64,000 bases of DNA from Photobacterium alginatilyticum (GCF_009910675.1 NZ_RSEJ01000001.1:372001-436000); one strand, 5' to 3'. Positions 35,636-46,852 are shown, counted from the first letter of the stretch. A program made the numbers and translations. The notes: generated by a model from the sequence alone, not told the origin.

Positions 35636-38560
35636 ATGAATAAAACAATCGAAAAATCGCTACAAAATTTGCATGGAAATCAGTTTTTTGACCAAATTAC
35701 TCATCTCCTGTTTGAGCACCTTTCACCTAAGCATTGTTTTATTGGTTGCTTTGATGAATCACGCAAGTATGCGAAAACCCTTTCGTACCGTGAAGCCGGT
35801 AACCTAAAAGAGAACTTCACTTATCCGCTCGCAGGAACCCCCTGTCAAATCGTCAACGAAAAAAGTACTGCTTGTTACTACCCATCTGATGTGATTAACC
35901 AATTTCCTGATGATATCGCGCTGCAGGAATTAGGGGCTGAGGCCTATTTGGGAATACCTGTTTTTTCTCAAAGTGAGGAAGCCGTTGGCATTATTGTTTG
36001 TTTATTCGAAGAACGGTATGAACACACAGCGGAAGTACAAAGTTGGTGCGACGATCTTAGTTATCATCTTGGTGTCGAATTAAAGTATTCGGCCTTGTTA
36101 TCCAAGCAAGAGAAGTTGCAGTGGGAGCTGGAAGAAGGCCAGCGAGTCGGTAAAGTCGGGAGCTGGTTCTGGGATTTAACATCAGATACGATTTCTTGGA
36201 GCCATGAGGTATACCGTATTTATGGTCTTGAGGATATGTCGATCACACCAACGATCGATTTATTATCAGAGTTTATACATCCCGAAGACCGAGACTGGGT
36301 GATTAGTACGCTTACTGGTTCAATAGAGTCAGAGTCGATTAGCTATAACCTTGTCCACAGAGCACAATTGGCTGATGGTACGATTAAGTATCTGCGCAAA
36401 CGGGCTGATGTGACACGAGACAGCAAAGGCAAACCACTTCTCATGCGAGGCACGGTACATGACGTTACCGATGTCTATCAAATCTCAGCCAAACTGACCA
36501 AAACCTCCCACAAGCTGAATACGACGTTCAATTCAGTCGAAGAAGGAATTTGGGAGTATGACCTTGTTAGCGGTGAGTTTTTTACCTCGCCTAAGTTCTG
36601 GAGCATTCTTGAAAGAGAAAAGCCGGCTGACGGCAGTGATTTTTCTGAATGGTTGGACTGTATCCACCCGGAAGATCGCATTGAGGGGCTGAACTTTTTC
36701 CAGCGTTTTATCCAGCAAAACTTCACAAGTGTATTTCAGTTTGAGTTCCGTTTAAGCGACAGCCATTATGCCCAGCTTACTGATGGCAATGAGCGGTGGC
36801 TGAAGCTGAAAGGGAGCGTGATTGCAAAGGATGTAAAAGGCAACCCGATTCGGATTGCTGGTATTCAGCGAGACATAACCCATACTGTTGAGGCCAGACG
36901 GCAGCTGAGCCGGGCCCAGGTTGTCTTTGATAATACGTCTGAATGCATCCTGATCACCGACAAGAACAACAATATCATTTCTGTTAATCGCGCATTTGAA
37001 GAAACAACAGGCTACCGGGAAAAAGAGCTGTTGGGACTAACCCCTAGCGTATTATCCTCTGGCCTTCATGAGAACGAGTATTACCAGTCGCTCTGGTTTA
37101 GCCTGAATACCAAGGGACACTGGAAAGGGGAAGTGTGGAACAAGCGGAAAAACGGCGAAATTTATCCCGAAGAAATGTCAATTAATGTGATACGCGACAG
37201 TAACGATGAGATCATCAATTATGTCGCGGTATTTAGAGACATCAGTCATTGGAAGAAAGCTGAAGAGCAACTGACATTCTTTGCTTATTATGATCCCCTT
37301 ACCGGTTTGGTTAACCGTCGCAGCTTTATTCACCGTGTCGAACAGCTGATTAACTCGATCCATAAGAACAGCCACGTATTCTCTTTGCTGTTTATTGATA
37401 TGGATGACTTCAAGTCGATCAACGATTTGTATGGGCATGACTTTGGTGACCGGGTACTGACCCGTATTGCCGAGCGACTGAAGAAGATCTTTCATGAGAA
37501 AGACAATATATGCCGTTATGGTGGCGATGAATTCTGTATTTTGTTACCGGATATCTCGGCAGCTGATGCCAAGGAGCGAGCCCAGGATATTGTCACCGCG
37601 ATTTCCAAGCCGCTGTATATTGAAGGGATCGAAATCAATACCACGGTCAGTATCGGTATATCGGCCTTTCCGGATAGTGGATTGACTCACCATGCCTTGC
37701 TCAAGAATGCCGACTATGCCATGTACAACATGAAGGGGCAGGGACGGAATGGTTTCTGTGAATATGATAGTGAGCTACAGTCGGAGTATATCCAAAAGCT
37801 CAAGTTGCGTGATCGCCTGAAAAAGGCCATTGCCGAAGAAGCACTGACGGTTCACTATCAGCCAATAGTGAATGCTCAAACTGGCGAGATAAATAAACTT
37901 GAGGCCTTAGTGCGCTGGTATGACGAAGTCGAAGGGCACATTTCGCCGGTAGAATTTATTCCCGTTGCTGAAAAGTACGGTCTGATTAAGCAGATTGGTG
38001 CTTTTGTCCTTCATCAGGCCTGCCGGGATCTAAAAAAACTGCATGAGGCTGGCTTTAGTCACTTGAGTATTTCAGTCAACCGTTCGGTGAAAGAGTTCAT
38101 TAACAGTAGTGACGAGCCCCAGGTCTGGGAGGTGATTGAGCAATATGACTTGCCAGATAAATCGATTATCGTTGAAATCACAGAGTCCACGGCTTCCAAA
38201 GAAAGTAGTGATATCCAGAGTTTGCTGAGCTATTTCAAGCAGCGGGATATTCAGGTAGCGCTGGACGATTTTGGTACAGGCTACTCATCGTTGAGTGCAG
38301 TGGTTGAACTGCGTCCGGATATCATCAAGATAGACAGGGGGTTTATCAAAGAGCTTGGCTCAAGCCAAGATAGCCTGACATTGGTTTCTCTGATCATCGA
38401 TCTTAGCCATAAGCTTGGTATCAAAGTGGTTGCCGAAGGTGTTGAAACAGAAGCGCAGCTAAAGATATTGCGAGAATTACAGTGCAAGTATGTCCAGGGC
38501 TTCTATTTCAGCAAGCCGGTCCCGCTGGATTTATGTATTGCCTTTCTGGCATCCCGCTAA
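35636..38560 (+). CDS. GAF-PAS-PAS-PAS-GGDEF-EAL cyclic-di-GMP protein
   Basis: 974 residues. Residues about 10-160 are a GAF domain, followed by three PAS domains (about 170-290, 295-425, 425-545; the last with TDKNNNIISVNRAFEETTGY). The GGDEF domain (about 550-710) has an intact YGGDEF; its I-site position reads HEKD rather than RxxD, so feedback inhibition may be lost. The EAL domain (about 725-970) has LEALVRW, EITES, and LDDFGTGYSS with the metal and catalytic residues. It may both make and degrade c-di-GMP. No membrane span. ATG 35636 is preferred to the GTG just before it. Single gene. Confidence 0.9.
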   Translation: MNKTIEKSLQNLHGNQFFDQITHLLFEHLSPKHCFIGCFDESRKYAKTLSYREAGNLKENFTYPLAGTPCQIVNEKSTACYYPSDVINQFPDDIALQELGAEAYLGIPVFSQSEEAVGIIVCLFEERYEHTAEVQSWCDDLSYHLGVELKYSALLSKQEKLQWELEEGQRVGKVGSWFWDLTSDTISWSHEVYRIYGLEDMSITPTIDLLSEFIHPEDRDWVISTLTGSIESESISYNLVHRAQLADGTIKYLRKRADVTRDSKGKPLLMRGTVHDVTDVYQISAKLTKTSHKLNTTFNSVEEGIWEYDLVSGEFFTSPKFWSILEREKPADGSDFSEWLDCIHPEDRIEGLNFFQRFIQQNFTSVFQFEFRLSDSHYAQLTDGNERWLKLKGSVIAKDVKGNPIRIAGIQRDITHTVEARRQLSRAQVVFDNTSECILITDKNNNIISVNRAFEETTGYREKELLGLTPSVLSSGLHENEYYQSLWFSLNTKGHWKGEVWNKRKNGEIYPEEMSINVIRDSNDEIINYVAVFRDISHWKKAEEQLTFFAYYDPLTGLVNRRSFIHRVEQLINSIHKNSHVFSLLFIDMDDFKSINDLYGHDFGDRVLTRIAERLKKIFHEKDNICRYGGDEFCILLPDISAADAKERAQDIVTAISKPLYIEGIEINTTVSIGISAFPDSGLTHHALLKNADYAMYNMKGQGRNGFCEYDSELQSEYIQKLKLRDRLKKAIAEEALTVHYQPIVNAQTGEINKLEALVRWYDEVEGHISPVEFIPVAEKYGLIKQIGAFVLHQACRDLKKLHEAGFSHLSISVNRSVKEFINSSDEPQVWEVIEQYDLPDKSIIVEITESTASKESSDIQSLLSYFKQRDIQVALDDFGTGYSSLSAVVELRPDIIKIDRGFIKELGSSQDSLTLVSLIIDLSHKLGIKVVAEGVETEAQLKILRELQCKYVQGFYFSKPVPLDLCIAFLASR

Positions 38561-38628
38561 CTTGCGTAAATAGAGGGGAGTCCCTACTATAGCGCCTCTG
38601 AAGTTGTTGTTAGCTAGGATGAAAGTAT

Positions 38629-39315
38629 ATGCAGGCAATTTGTTTTGACTTTGATGGCACCTTGGTAGACTCGGAAGTTTTCCATGCCGATAACTGGTCA
38701 AATTATCTGGCAATAAACGGAATAGAAATGCCATCGGCACAGTTTCTCAGTGAGTTTGCCGGTGTTACCTGGGATAAAGTCGCCGCCGCATTACAAAACC
38801 GCTTTTCTTTAGAACTGTCTATTGAGCAGATGCTTGTTCAAATGGAACATCGGACACGTGATGCGCTCATGAAAGGAACGATCCCGGCCAAGACCGGTGT
38901 CGATAATATGCTTCGCCAGTTACATGGTCAGTTGCCTATGGCTGTTGTCACCGGAGCGCCAAGAGAGTATGTCGAAGGAATTTTGCACCACCATGGTTGG
39001 CTTGATCTGTTCGAGTATGTTTTTTGCGGTGAAGATGTCGACAATAACAAGCCTGAACCAGATATCTATCACCATGCATGTAACACATTGGGTTTTAGAT
39101 CCTCACAGGTAATCGCAATCGAGGATAGTTTTACCGGTGTTCAATCGGCCTACTACGCTGGTTTGAAGGTTGTGTTGGTGAATACTGAGCCGCACGATTG
39201 GCATATCACGCCCGACTATTACTTCGAGACTATGACGCAGGCACATTCCGTTGTGGCAGACTTGATCCGCCGCCCTCGCGACGCTGCGGAAAAAAATGAT
39301 GTTGTATACGCCTAA
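38629..39315 (+). CDS. HAD-family phosphatase, beta-phosphoglucomutase-like
   Basis: 228 residues. Motif I FDFDGTLVDSE (nucleophile Asp and acid Asp), motif II VVTGAPREYVEG (Thr in place of Ser), Lys in NNKPEPDIYHHA and motif IV IAIEDSFTGVQSA. The helical cap at 20-85 makes it subfamily IA, the group of sugar-phosphate phosphatases and beta-phosphoglucomutase. The substrate is not predictable. AGGA precedes ATG. Followed after 50 bp by the small protein below, perhaps in one transcript. Confidence 0.87.
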   Translation: MQAICFDFDGTLVDSEVFHADNWSNYLAINGIEMPSAQFLSEFAGVTWDKVAAALQNRFSLELSIEQMLVQMEHRTRDALMKGTIPAKTGVDNMLRQLHGQLPMAVVTGAPREYVEGILHHHGWLDLFEYVFCGEDVDNNKPEPDIYHHACNTLGFRSSQVIAIEDSFTGVQSAYYAGLKVVLVNTEPHDWHITPDYYFETMTQAHSVVADLIRRPRDAAEKNDVVYA

Positions 39316-39365
39316 TGCCCACGATTACGCGTATAGTATAGGAAGCGAAACAAACAGGTTTAATT

Positions 39366-39632
39366 ATGGAAAATGATGAAATCATGACTGGCGATATGCT
39401 GGTTGAAACCGTTGAAAATCAGTTGGCAGAAGGTAATCCGATCAAGGTCAAAGAGACCTTGATGCGCTTGATGATGACTGGCACGCCACGCGAAGAGGCG
39501 ATTCAGATGATTGCCTGTGCATTATCTGTCGAGGTTTTTGACGTGGCCAAAAATGAAGGTAGCTTTGATCTGAAGCGTTATAGTGAAAACTTGAATGCGT
39601 TACCGGAAATGCCTTGGGAGTTTGAAGGCTGA
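39366..39632 (+). CDS. Conserved small acidic protein, 88 residues
   Basis: Soluble, acidic protein; core segment TPREEAIQMIACALSVEVFD looks like a helical hairpin, and the C-terminus ends in PEMPWEFEG. I do not recognise a named domain. It has its own terminator. Reading-frame quality and ATG with CAGG upstream support a real gene. Confidence 0.7.
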   Translation: MENDEIMTGDMLVETVENQLAEGNPIKVKETLMRLMMTGTPREEAIQMIACALSVEVFDVAKNEGSFDLKRYSENLNALPEMPWEFEG

Positions 39633-39657
39633 ATAACTGTTCTTCATAATATTTTAT

Positions 39658-39682
39658 AAAAGCCGCTTTAGCGGCTTTTTTT
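39658..39682 (+). terminator. Terminator after the 88-residue protein
   Basis: AAAAGCCGC, TTTA, GCGGCTTTT and further T. Confidence 0.9.
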
Positions 39683-40147
39683 ATACCTGGAAAACTGTGC
39701 ACTGCTACACGAAAATATCACTTATTTGTTTATTTTTTGTGATCGTGTGTTGTGTTTTGATCTGATGCGTGCGTTTTTTTACATGTGCATATTTTGTCTA
39801 AAAAAAGCCCAGATTCTGAATTTTATGCTTTATTGTAGATGATAAAACGCTGAATATAGCTGCTTTTTGCACGCAATTTCATATTTATAGGCAGGTATTA
39901 TCACTGCTTGTTCTTTTCTATTTGGCGCAAATGACTGGATGTTTGCAAAAAGCTGGTTTACTGGTCTAATTTCACTCGTAAATACAAACAAATGTTGTGT
40001 GAGCTAAGTCAAAAACAGATTATTGTGCCACAGCAGAACAAAATTCTAGATTCATTTGTTGTAAATAGGTTAAAAAACGGACGCACATTCCAAGAGTTTT
40101 TCATTATTGTGTATATAACTTTTAAACAAGGCAGCAAGGATACAAAG
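39683..40147 (+). other. Leader region of alanine dehydrogenase
   Basis: 465 bp of AT-rich sequence. The alanine dehydrogenase frame stays open upstream to 39992, but ATG 40148 has AAGGA seven bases before it and matches the family start, so the extension is not coding. Long AT-rich leaders here often bind Lrp; no specific site was identified. Confidence 0.35.
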
Positions 40148-41263
40148 ATGATTATTGGTGTACCTAAGGAAATTAAAGTTCATGAGTACCGTGTAGGTAT
40201 GGTTCCAGCTTCAGTGAGCGAAGCGGTAGCACATGGTCATACTGTGTATGTTGAAACACAGGCAGGTACAGGTATCGGTTTCAGTGATCAAGATTTCATT
40301 GATGCCGGTGCTCAAATTCTTCCAACTGCGGAAGCTGTTTTTGCCGAATCAGAAATGATTGTCAAAGTTAAGGAGCCGCAAGCTGTAGAGCGTGCAATGC
40401 TTCGCGAAGGTCAAATTCTGTTTACTTACCTTCACCTTGCCCCGGATCCAGAGCAGACAACTGATCTTGTGAACAGCAAAGCAGTATGTATTGCTTATGA
40501 AACGGTGACTGATGACAAAGGTCGTCTGCCTCTGCTGGCGCCAATGTCTGAAGTTGCAGGTCGTATGTCAATCCAGGCTGGTGCATTTGCGTTAGAGAAA
40601 TCTAAAGGTGGCCGCGGCATGCTTCTAGCGGGCGTACCGGGTGTAGAGCCAGCTAAAGTTGTTGTCATTGGTGGCGGTGTTGTTGGTGCTAATGCGGCGC
40701 AAATGGCTGTTGGCCTGCGTGCAAACGTTGTTGTGCTTGACCGTAACATTGACGTTCTACGTAACCTGGATGTGCAGTTCGGTGGCACAGTACAGTGCGT
40801 ATACTCGACGAAAGATGCTATCGAAAAACACGTACTGGAAGCTGACCTTGTTGTTGGTGGTGTACTGGTTGCAGGTGCGGCTGCACCGAAACTGGTTACT
40901 GCTGAAATGATTAAGAAAATGAAGCCAGGTGCTGCGATTGTTGATGTTGCAATTGACCAGGGCGGCTGTGTAGAAACTTCTCACGCAACAACTCACAGTG
41001 ACCCAACTTACATCGTCGATGATGTTGTTCACTACTGCGTTGCAAACATGCCGGGTGCCGTTGCTCGTACATCAACGTTCGCACTGAACAACGTAACACT
41101 GCCATACATCCTGAAACTAGCTGATAAAGGCTACAAAGCTGCGTTACAGGAAGATAAGCACCTAATGAACGGTCTAAACGTATACCGCGGCCAAATCACT
41201 TGTGATGAAGTTGCCGTTGCTCTTGACCTGCCATATGTACCAGCTGAAGAAGCTCTTGCTTAG
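40148..41263 (+). CDS. ald: Alanine dehydrogenase
   Basis: 371-residue NAD-dependent enzyme that interconverts alanine with pyruvate plus ammonia. The N-terminus [20 protein letters not shown], the [10 protein letters not shown] catalytic His region, nucleotide-binding [19 protein letters not shown], and [19 protein letters not shown] are all family signatures. Length is normal. Codon use looks strongly optimised, suggesting high expression. Strong terminator 30 bp downstream. The start is discussed under the leader entry. Confidence 0.96.
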   Translation: MIIGVPKEIKVHEYRVGMVPASVSEAVAHGHTVYVETQAGTGIGFSDQDFIDAGAQILPTAEAVFAESEMIVKVKEPQAVERAMLREGQILFTYLHLAPDPEQTTDLVNSKAVCIAYETVTDDKGRLPLLAPMSEVAGRMSIQAGAFALEKSKGGRGMLLAGVPGVEPAKVVVIGGGVVGANAAQMAVGLRANVVVLDRNIDVLRNLDVQFGGTVQCVYSTKDAIEKHVLEADLVVGGVLVAGAAAPKLVTAEMIKKMKPGAAIVDVAIDQGGCVETSHATTHSDPTYIVDDVVHYCVANMPGAVARTSTFALNNVTLPYILKLADKGYKAALQEDKHLMNGLNVYRGQITCDEVAVALDLPYVPAEEALA

Positions 41264-41290
41264 TCGCCACTTCTTTAACTGACAATCTTC

Positions 41291-41319
41291 AAATCCCTGC
41301 TCAGGCAGGGATTTTTTTT
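41291..41319 (+). terminator. Terminator of ald
   Basis: AATCCCTGC, TCAG, GCAGGGATT, then eight T. Confidence 0.92.
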
Positions 41320-41337
41320 GCCTCCCTTTTATATCAT

Positions 41338-42077
41338 CCTGCCCGCAGTTGCTTTGGTGGTTTTCGTTATTGTGCAGACTCTGTTAATTCCTATGGCTAT
41401 CCTGCAATACCGTCAACAGAACAGGAGGGACTTTCTGATCTTGTTACCGCACGGACTGTGTATATTGACTCACTGATAGATAAACACCGACATAGTGTGG
41501 TGCAGTTTGTATGTATGGCGTGGGTTTTGATACGCGATGCTACAACATATTTCAAGCCTCTGAGCTAGCCTGTTTTGAGCTGGACATGTTTAAGGTTCAG
41601 CAGCTTAAGATCGAGAGCCTGAAGAAAGCGGGTATCGATATCAGTTCGGTGACATTTGTACCAGTAGATTTTTCTGAGCTTGGGAGGTGCGAAAATCTCG
41701 AGGAAGCTGGGTATGATCCGAACAAAAAGACATTGTTTTTGTGGGAAGGTGTCACTTTGTATCTTGATGAACCATCGGTTCGACAAACGCTGAAGATGAT
41801 GAAGCAATTTTCCGCTAAGGGAAGCGGCCTAGTTTGTGATATTTATGCTGAGCACTTTGTAAAGGGTGAATATGCTTTCGGCATGAAGCTCCTTCAATTT
41901 ATTTTGGGAACTGACAAAGGGAGAAACAGCTTTGGATTGCACCTGGCTGCTGATGCAAAATTAACGTTATTTGATTTTATGACAAGCGAAGGTGCAGCAG
42001 TTCAAGAGACTTTTCTAATGGGCGAAAATACAGAAAAAGGTACATTCATGGCGGTGTTTGATGCGCTGTTGGAGTAA
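41338..42077 (+). pseudogene. Leucine carboxyl methyltransferase-family gene, frameshifted and start-less
   Basis: The intact frame from ATG 41511 (MYGVGFDTRCYNI, then ELDMFKVQQLK and TLFLWEGVTLYLDEPSV) is the C-terminal two thirds of a PPM1/LCM-type SAM methyltransferase; VGFDTR is the family's SAM-binding motif. The missing N-terminal part lies immediately upstream in another frame: NSYGYPAIPS, ARTVYIDSLIDKHRHSVVQFV. The two frames meet exactly at 41508-41511, where adding one A would join VQFV to MYGVGFDTR. The upstream part also has no start codon before the ald terminator at 41319. So the gene is doubly damaged, or truncated by the ald-side junction and hit by one base deletion. Confidence 0.75.
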
Positions 42078-42150
42078 TTCCAATAATTGCGTTGAATATT
42101 GTTGTATTTATTATGAGTGGGGTTTAACTATAAAATGTATTAATGAATCC

Positions 42151-42182
42151 ACACTTAAACTAGTCTTAAGTGTTTGTTTTTA
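42151..42182 (+). terminator. Terminator after the methyltransferase remnant
   Basis: ACACTTAA, 7-base loop, TTAAGTGT, then TTGTTTTTAATT. Confidence 0.7.
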
Positions 42183-42266
42183 ATTATTCATTCACTGGTT
42201 GTGATTGTATTGAAAGTAATTAAGTGGCTGTTAAATATATAGCAGCCACCTATTAGAGTGTTTTTA

Positions 42267-42914
42267 TTAAGCGTGAGCGTAAATAACACTTCCGCCTTTA
42301 ATCGTATCAATGATTTGTCGTGACAATCCTTTTGGTAGCGCAGGGCAGCCCCAGCTACGTCCTAAATATCCATGTCGCTGAATAAAGGATTCCGTCGCGT
42401 AGTCAGCACCATGGACGACAATATAACGCCTGCGCGCATTGTCGTTAACACCGTGTGTCATGCCATCAAGTTTTAACGAGTATCCGTTCCCACCGTAGTA
42501 GGTGGTGTCTGTTAGGAAGGTTCCCAAAGACGTTTGTCGAGAATTTACAATGTTTGAAAAACGTGTTGCTTCACGACCACCACTATTCACACCGTGTGAT
42601 ACGTATGTGTGGTAGACGAGCTTGTTCCTTTTCAGGTCAATAACAAAGAAGCGTTTCTCAGTAGAAGGCTTGCTGTAATCAATAATAGTCAGTAACTGTT
42701 TCTTTCTTCCCTTAGTATTATAGTAAGCATTATAGCCCTCTTTAAATACTTGAAAATCAATAACTCCCTTTAAATTTGCTTCTTTATATACGTGCTTGAT
42801 GACGACATCAGGACTATTAACATTACTATATGAGTTGCTGTGAGTACTACTGGCAGATACTTGCAGCGGCAAATAGCAAAAAACCAAGATGAACAGGTAA
42901 ATCGCCTTCTTCAT
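42267..42914 (-). CDS. Murein L,D-transpeptidase catalytic-domain family protein
   Basis: 215 residues, exported (signal peptide to about residue 22, MKKAIYLFILVFCYLPLQVSAS). The YkuD_2-type domain has YVSHGVNSGG, THGVNDNARRRYIVVHGADYAT and the active-site GYLGRSWGCPALP with catalytic Cys and upstream His. It likely acts on peptidoglycan cross-links or on lipoprotein attachment in the periplasm. An imperfect GTGGCTG/CAGCCAC hairpin at 42224-42249 follows it on the minus strand. Single gene. Confidence 0.85.
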   Translation of the reverse strand: MKKAIYLFILVFCYLPLQVSASSTHSNSYSNVNSPDVVIKHVYKEANLKGVIDFQVFKEGYNAYYNTKGRKKQLLTIIDYSKPSTEKRFFVIDLKRNKLVYHTYVSHGVNSGGREATRFSNIVNSRQTSLGTFLTDTTYYGGNGYSLKLDGMTHGVNDNARRRYIVVHGADYATESFIQRHGYLGRSWGCPALPKGLSRQIIDTIKGGSVIYAHA

Positions 42915-43399
42915 TGTTCTTATTAAACACTCTATTGTTTGATTTATGACTAAGATGGCGAGACTTTACCATAAAATAATAAAAAGTTTAGACTTGAATG
43001 ATTGCTGTACCAGTGTGCTGATGCGCAAAAAAATCCGGTTTAATTGATGCGTGAAGTGATGTTTGTTTTTAAATACATTACGTTAAAATGGGAATTTATT
43101 ATTATCAGCAGTCAGTGTCAGGATTGTGCAAAATATCCTAAAGCTGAGACTGTTACATTTGAAATGATTATATATTCTTGTTTTATAATGCAAAGACAGT
43201 GAGTAGGGAACACAAAGAATGAATTATCCTTCCTTGAACTGTTTGTCTGTTTTTTGAGCACAATATCGCATTTATTTTGAGCTTTCATAGGGGTGTCAAA
43301 TTTTTGTTAAGAGCCAGGTTGCACCTTGTGACGTTATTTTGACGCTTGGTTTTGCAAGGTACAGGCAGGTAACTGGTCGAAAAGTGGACAATTCCATAG
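42915..43399. other. Intergenic region before the chitinase
   Basis: AT-rich. Apart from a TGACG..TGACG direct repeat around 43330-43350 I see no RNA gene, reading frame or strong symmetry. Confidence 0.3.
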
Positions 43400-43424
43400 A
43401 AAAAGCGCGGGAAATATCCCGCGC
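43400..43424 (-). terminator. Terminator of the chitinase gene
   Basis: GCGCGGGA, AATA, TCCCGCGC; on the minus strand followed by TTTTTCTA. Confidence 0.88.
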
Positions 43425-43447
43425 CTGGTTGTTAGGTTAACAAGTGC

Positions 43448-46400
43448 TTAAATTGCGCACACTGTCGACCATGTATTATCGCTGCCGGGAACAGAGTTTG
43501 TCCACCAGATGGCTTCGTACACAACGCCGTTGTGAATGATTTTGTCTCCTTGGTTAGCGTGGCTCGGGTTTCCTGCCCAGTCTGTTTGTGGCCAGTTAGG
43601 GTAGGTGTTGAGCCCGGTTGTTACACATTCGCCACCACCATTATCACCGCCACCTGTCGTGATATCACCGATAGGCAGGGTGGGTTGTTCGAACTTAAAG
43701 GCATAGTCTTTACCGTTTATATTCACGCTATAGTTTGCCGGTCCGGAAATCGGTAGGTAGTACACCATGTCCAGTTCGTACGTACCGCCTGCAGGTAGGC
43801 TCTTCCATGCTGGCAGGCTGAAGGCGACGCGGTGCATTACACCGTCCAGACCACCAATGTTGTTGGCTCGGCTATGGCCGGAGGCTATTACTTTCAGGCC
43901 GCCGCCTGACTGGTCTTTTGCGTTATCAGGGGCTGACACCGGAATATCAAACTGGAACTCGGTACCTCCCGGTATTTCCTGCCCGGTATTGTTGGTGAAA
44001 GTTAGCTTCGGATTGATAGGATAGTTTTGATCGCCAACTTTAAAGCCGCCTACCGCAACAGTGATATCAAGTGCTTCAGTCGCTATTGCGCCGGTGGCAA
44101 TCTTATTGCCATACGGAGCCGCAGACTTAAACTTATCGTAGATAGCCTTGGTCATGGTGTTACCCATATGGTATTCACCATTGCCGGTCTTACAGGCATT
44201 TTCCGTAGCATCAACTGTCGTACGGTTACCGTTGGCATCAAGGACATAACAGTTATAGTCACCAGCGAGTTCCCAGAACATGATGCCGCCGATTTCTTTG
44301 TTCATTACATAGTCAGCTTTGGCATTAATGGACTGTTCATCTTCAGTAGACAAGAATACTTTCTTCTCAGGGTTCCACAGCCAAGGTGCGACCGCAACAG
44401 AATCATAATGGCGGGTATAGTTACCGGTTAGCGGATGGGTTGCCGGAGTGAGTCCGTAAGCGGCAGTATATGAACCATAGACTCCTTGAGCGAGGTTCAT
44501 AGCGTGCCACATAGGGTTGGAGCCAGCTCCCATTTCATTACCTGCAGCGCCCTTGTCGTGCCACAAGTTATCGATGCCCATTGCACCATTACCGCAGTTA
44601 TTCTTCTGTCCTTCACCGGTACCCGGCAGGCATTCTGCCTGATTTGGCAGCGGAGCTAGTCCCCACAGCCCGTTCTCACCACCATTAACCCCTTGCCAGC
44701 CACGGGTATAGTAAGGCACACCAATGTTGATTCGACCTGCTGGCATTGAACCGCGGAAGTAGTGGTAGGCCCAGTCGGTATTGAGGTAGCCAATTCCACC
44801 GTATTGAGCCGTGTTGTACACGTCCCACATCGCCAGCTCCGAGTCTTTACCGGTGTCAAAGAGTGCCGCATTGTGGCCAACATGCTCGTTCCATGCCCCA
44901 TGTAGGTCATAAGACATGATATTGACGTAGTCGAGGTATTTGGTGACATCAAACGTCTCCATGCCACGGAGTAGGTAACCAGACGAAGGTGCAGCAATGG
45001 TCAGCATATAGTGAATGCCATCTTGCGCTGAGGCCTGATCAAGCTTCTGGCGAAGAACCTTCATCAACTCCTGATATGACGCCCATAGGTACTGGCGGCG
45101 AGGTTCCATAAACGCTTTGTCATCCGGGTTACCGGCACCAGCCATTGATGTAGGGTATTCATAATCGATATCAAGGCCATCAAACTTGTATTTGCGCATC
45201 ATGTCGACGGCAGAATCAGCGAACTTTTGAATGCCCGCATGATTGATACTGCCATCGGCATTGGTGGTCATGGTATAGAAACCGCCGTCAGCAACACGTT
45301 TGCCGTCGGCTCCAAAGTGGCCGCCGGTTTCAGCCCAGCCGCCGATCGAAATCAGCGTCTTGACGTCATGTTTGGCTTTCGCTGTGGCCAGGGCACCAAA
45401 GTGACCTTTGAAGCCTAGTGCTGGATCTATTTCAACACCGTTCCACTCCATGCCGACCGCCGGGTTGGCCGGATCATTGACATTACCGATGTTAACCTTG
45501 CCGTCAGAACCAATGCTAACGAAAGCGTAGTTAATGTGCGTCAGCTGTTCCCAGGGAATATCTTTGACAAGGTAGGATGTTTGAGGATCACCACCGGCAC
45601 GCCAGCTGGTAAAGTAGCCGATAACACGTCGTGGGTGATCAGTCCCCATCAGTTCACGGCCCTGATCATCATAGATCGTACAGTATGGCACGTTAATGCC
45701 TTCGGTCTGGTAGAGGCCGTCGGGACGACAGTCCTTGGCTGTTGTGCCACCGTTGACGACAAGCTGGACAGTTGCTGAGTCTGAGGTTGCACCTAAGTTA
45801 TCTGTTGCACGGGCATGAATGTTAAGCGTACCAGCCTGAGCCGGGGTATAGGCCAGAGTGAATGGGGCGGTAGCTGAAGTGCCGACTAGCGCACCGTTGA
45901 CGAAAAAGTCGACTTTGTCGACAGTGCCGTCAGGATCGTGGGCCTGAGATGTCAAGGTGACGGCGGTGCCTAGGTTGACTGAGGTAGCGGAGAGCGTCAG
46001 GTCGACTGTCGGAGCGGTATTGCCTGTGTTGCCTTCCTGTACTGTAACAGCCGTCGCGGATTCCGAAACGCCGCCCTGATTGTCAAATGCCTTGGCTTTA
46101 ATGGTATGAGCGCCGGCTACTGCGGTCCAGTTTGCAGTGTAAGGAGCACTAGTGAGCGTTGCGAGAAGAGTTTGTCCGATATAGAACTCAACCTTGCTGA
46201 TTGTGCCGTCTGAGTCAGAGGCATTGGCCGATATAGAAACGGTGTCACCGGCTGTGAGGTTGGCAGAGCCAGAAGGTGATGTTAGTGATACAGTTGGCAA
46301 GACGTTCTCGCCGCCTGCACGACAGTTATCGACAAAGCTCCACTCTCCGGTATTGGCCGTTGGGTTATTGCCCCGTGTCCACCAGTTGGCCTTGTAAACT

Positions 46401-46582
46401 TTATTCGTCTCTTGTACCTGAGCTCCTCCGCTATAAGCAACGGCGCTATCCCAGTGATCTACAGTGCTGCAATCCATTGCGGCATGGGCGTTGAAAGCGA
46501 GCAGGCATGAAACGGTGAGAGCACTTAACCTGAAGGTATGCTTTAACACCTTTCCGTGTATCAAATGAGTCATTTTTTTCAT
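43448..46582 (-). CDS. Secreted multidomain chitinase (GH18)
   Basis: 1044 residues. Signal peptide (to about 35), N-terminal chitin-binding domain of CBM5/12 type (about 37-88, [10 protein letters not shown] and WSFV), two Ig-like domains (about 95-183 and 190-277, both with the SxxTLSW-free [18 protein letters not shown] pattern), then the GH18 catalytic barrel (about 315-830). The catalytic DxxDxDxE is D468..E475 in [11 protein letters not shown], with SIGGWAETG before it and the substrate-cleft ISYD-type [10 protein letters not shown] beta-rich domain (about 850-975) and a second CBM5/12 (about 985-1044, [13 protein letters not shown]) end the protein. It hydrolyses chitin outside the cell, a typical nutrient for marine vibrios. 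Terminator follows. Confidence 0.94.
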   Translation of the reverse strand: MKKMTHLIHGKVLKHTFRLSALTVSCLLAFNAHAAMDCSTVDHWDSAVAYSGGAQVQETNKVYKANWWTRGNNPTANTGEWSFVDNCRAGGENVLPTVSLTSPSGSANLTAGDTVSISANASDSDGTISKVEFYIGQTLLATLTSAPYTANWTAVAGAHTIKAKAFDNQGGVSESATAVTVQEGNTGNTAPTVDLTLSATSVNLGTAVTLTSQAHDPDGTVDKVDFFVNGALVGTSATAPFTLAYTPAQAGTLNIHARATDNLGATSDSATVQLVVNGGTTAKDCRPDGLYQTEGINVPYCTIYDDQGRELMGTDHPRRVIGYFTSWRAGGDPQTSYLVKDIPWEQLTHINYAFVSIGSDGKVNIGNVNDPANPAVGMEWNGVEIDPALGFKGHFGALATAKAKHDVKTLISIGGWAETGGHFGADGKRVADGGFYTMTTNADGSINHAGIQKFADSAVDMMRKYKFDGLDIDYEYPTSMAGAGNPDDKAFMEPRRQYLWASYQELMKVLRQKLDQASAQDGIHYMLTIAAPSSGYLLRGMETFDVTKYLDYVNIMSYDLHGAWNEHVGHNAALFDTGKDSELAMWDVYNTAQYGGIGYLNTDWAYHYFRGSMPAGRINIGVPYYTRGWQGVNGGENGLWGLAPLPNQAECLPGTGEGQKNNCGNGAMGIDNLWHDKGAAGNEMGAGSNPMWHAMNLAQGVYGSYTAAYGLTPATHPLTGNYTRHYDSVAVAPWLWNPEKKVFLSTEDEQSINAKADYVMNKEIGGIMFWELAGDYNCYVLDANGNRTTVDATENACKTGNGEYHMGNTMTKAIYDKFKSAAPYGNKIATGAIATEALDITVAVGGFKVGDQNYPINPKLTFTNNTGQEIPGGTEFQFDIPVSAPDNAKDQSGGGLKVIASGHSRANNIGGLDGVMHRVAFSLPAWKSLPAGGTYELDMVYYLPISGPANYSVNINGKDYAFKFEQPTLPIGDITTGGGDNGGGECVTTGLNTYPNWPQTDWAGNPSHANQGDKIIHNGVVYEAIWWTNSVPGSDNTWSTVCAI

Positions 46583-46816
46583 CCTTAAGTCTTTGTTCTA
46601 TTATCGGTAAAGTTAAAATTTCGGCGTGTTTATGCTTTAGTTTCGCCGTGAAATAACTATAGAAAAATAACCAAACAAGGAACCTGTTATTGTTGTCTTT
46701 TACATGTTAACTCGCAAAAAACTGCTGATAACATGTAATAAATGCTCTCTTGTTTCGCGTCATGAAGCAATTATTTTGTAGGATGATTAATTTGCTCGTA
46801 AAATAGCAGATGAAGT

Positions 46817-46852
46817 TACAGGTTAGATAATTACGATATTATCTAACCTGTA
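46817..46852. repeat. Perfect 15-bp inverted repeat
   Basis: TACAGGTTAGATAAT, TACGAT, then its exact complement. It lies between the divergent chitinase and EAL/HDOD genes, 235 bp and 175 bp from their starts. There is no T-run on either strand, so it is more likely a regulator site or structured leader than a terminator. The rest of 46583-47026 shows nothing else. Confidence 0.6.

Noticed and set aside
44656..44997. 113-codon minus-strand frame inside the chitinase
   Set aside because: Same strand, other frame of the GH18 domain; no ribosome-binding site and no domain.
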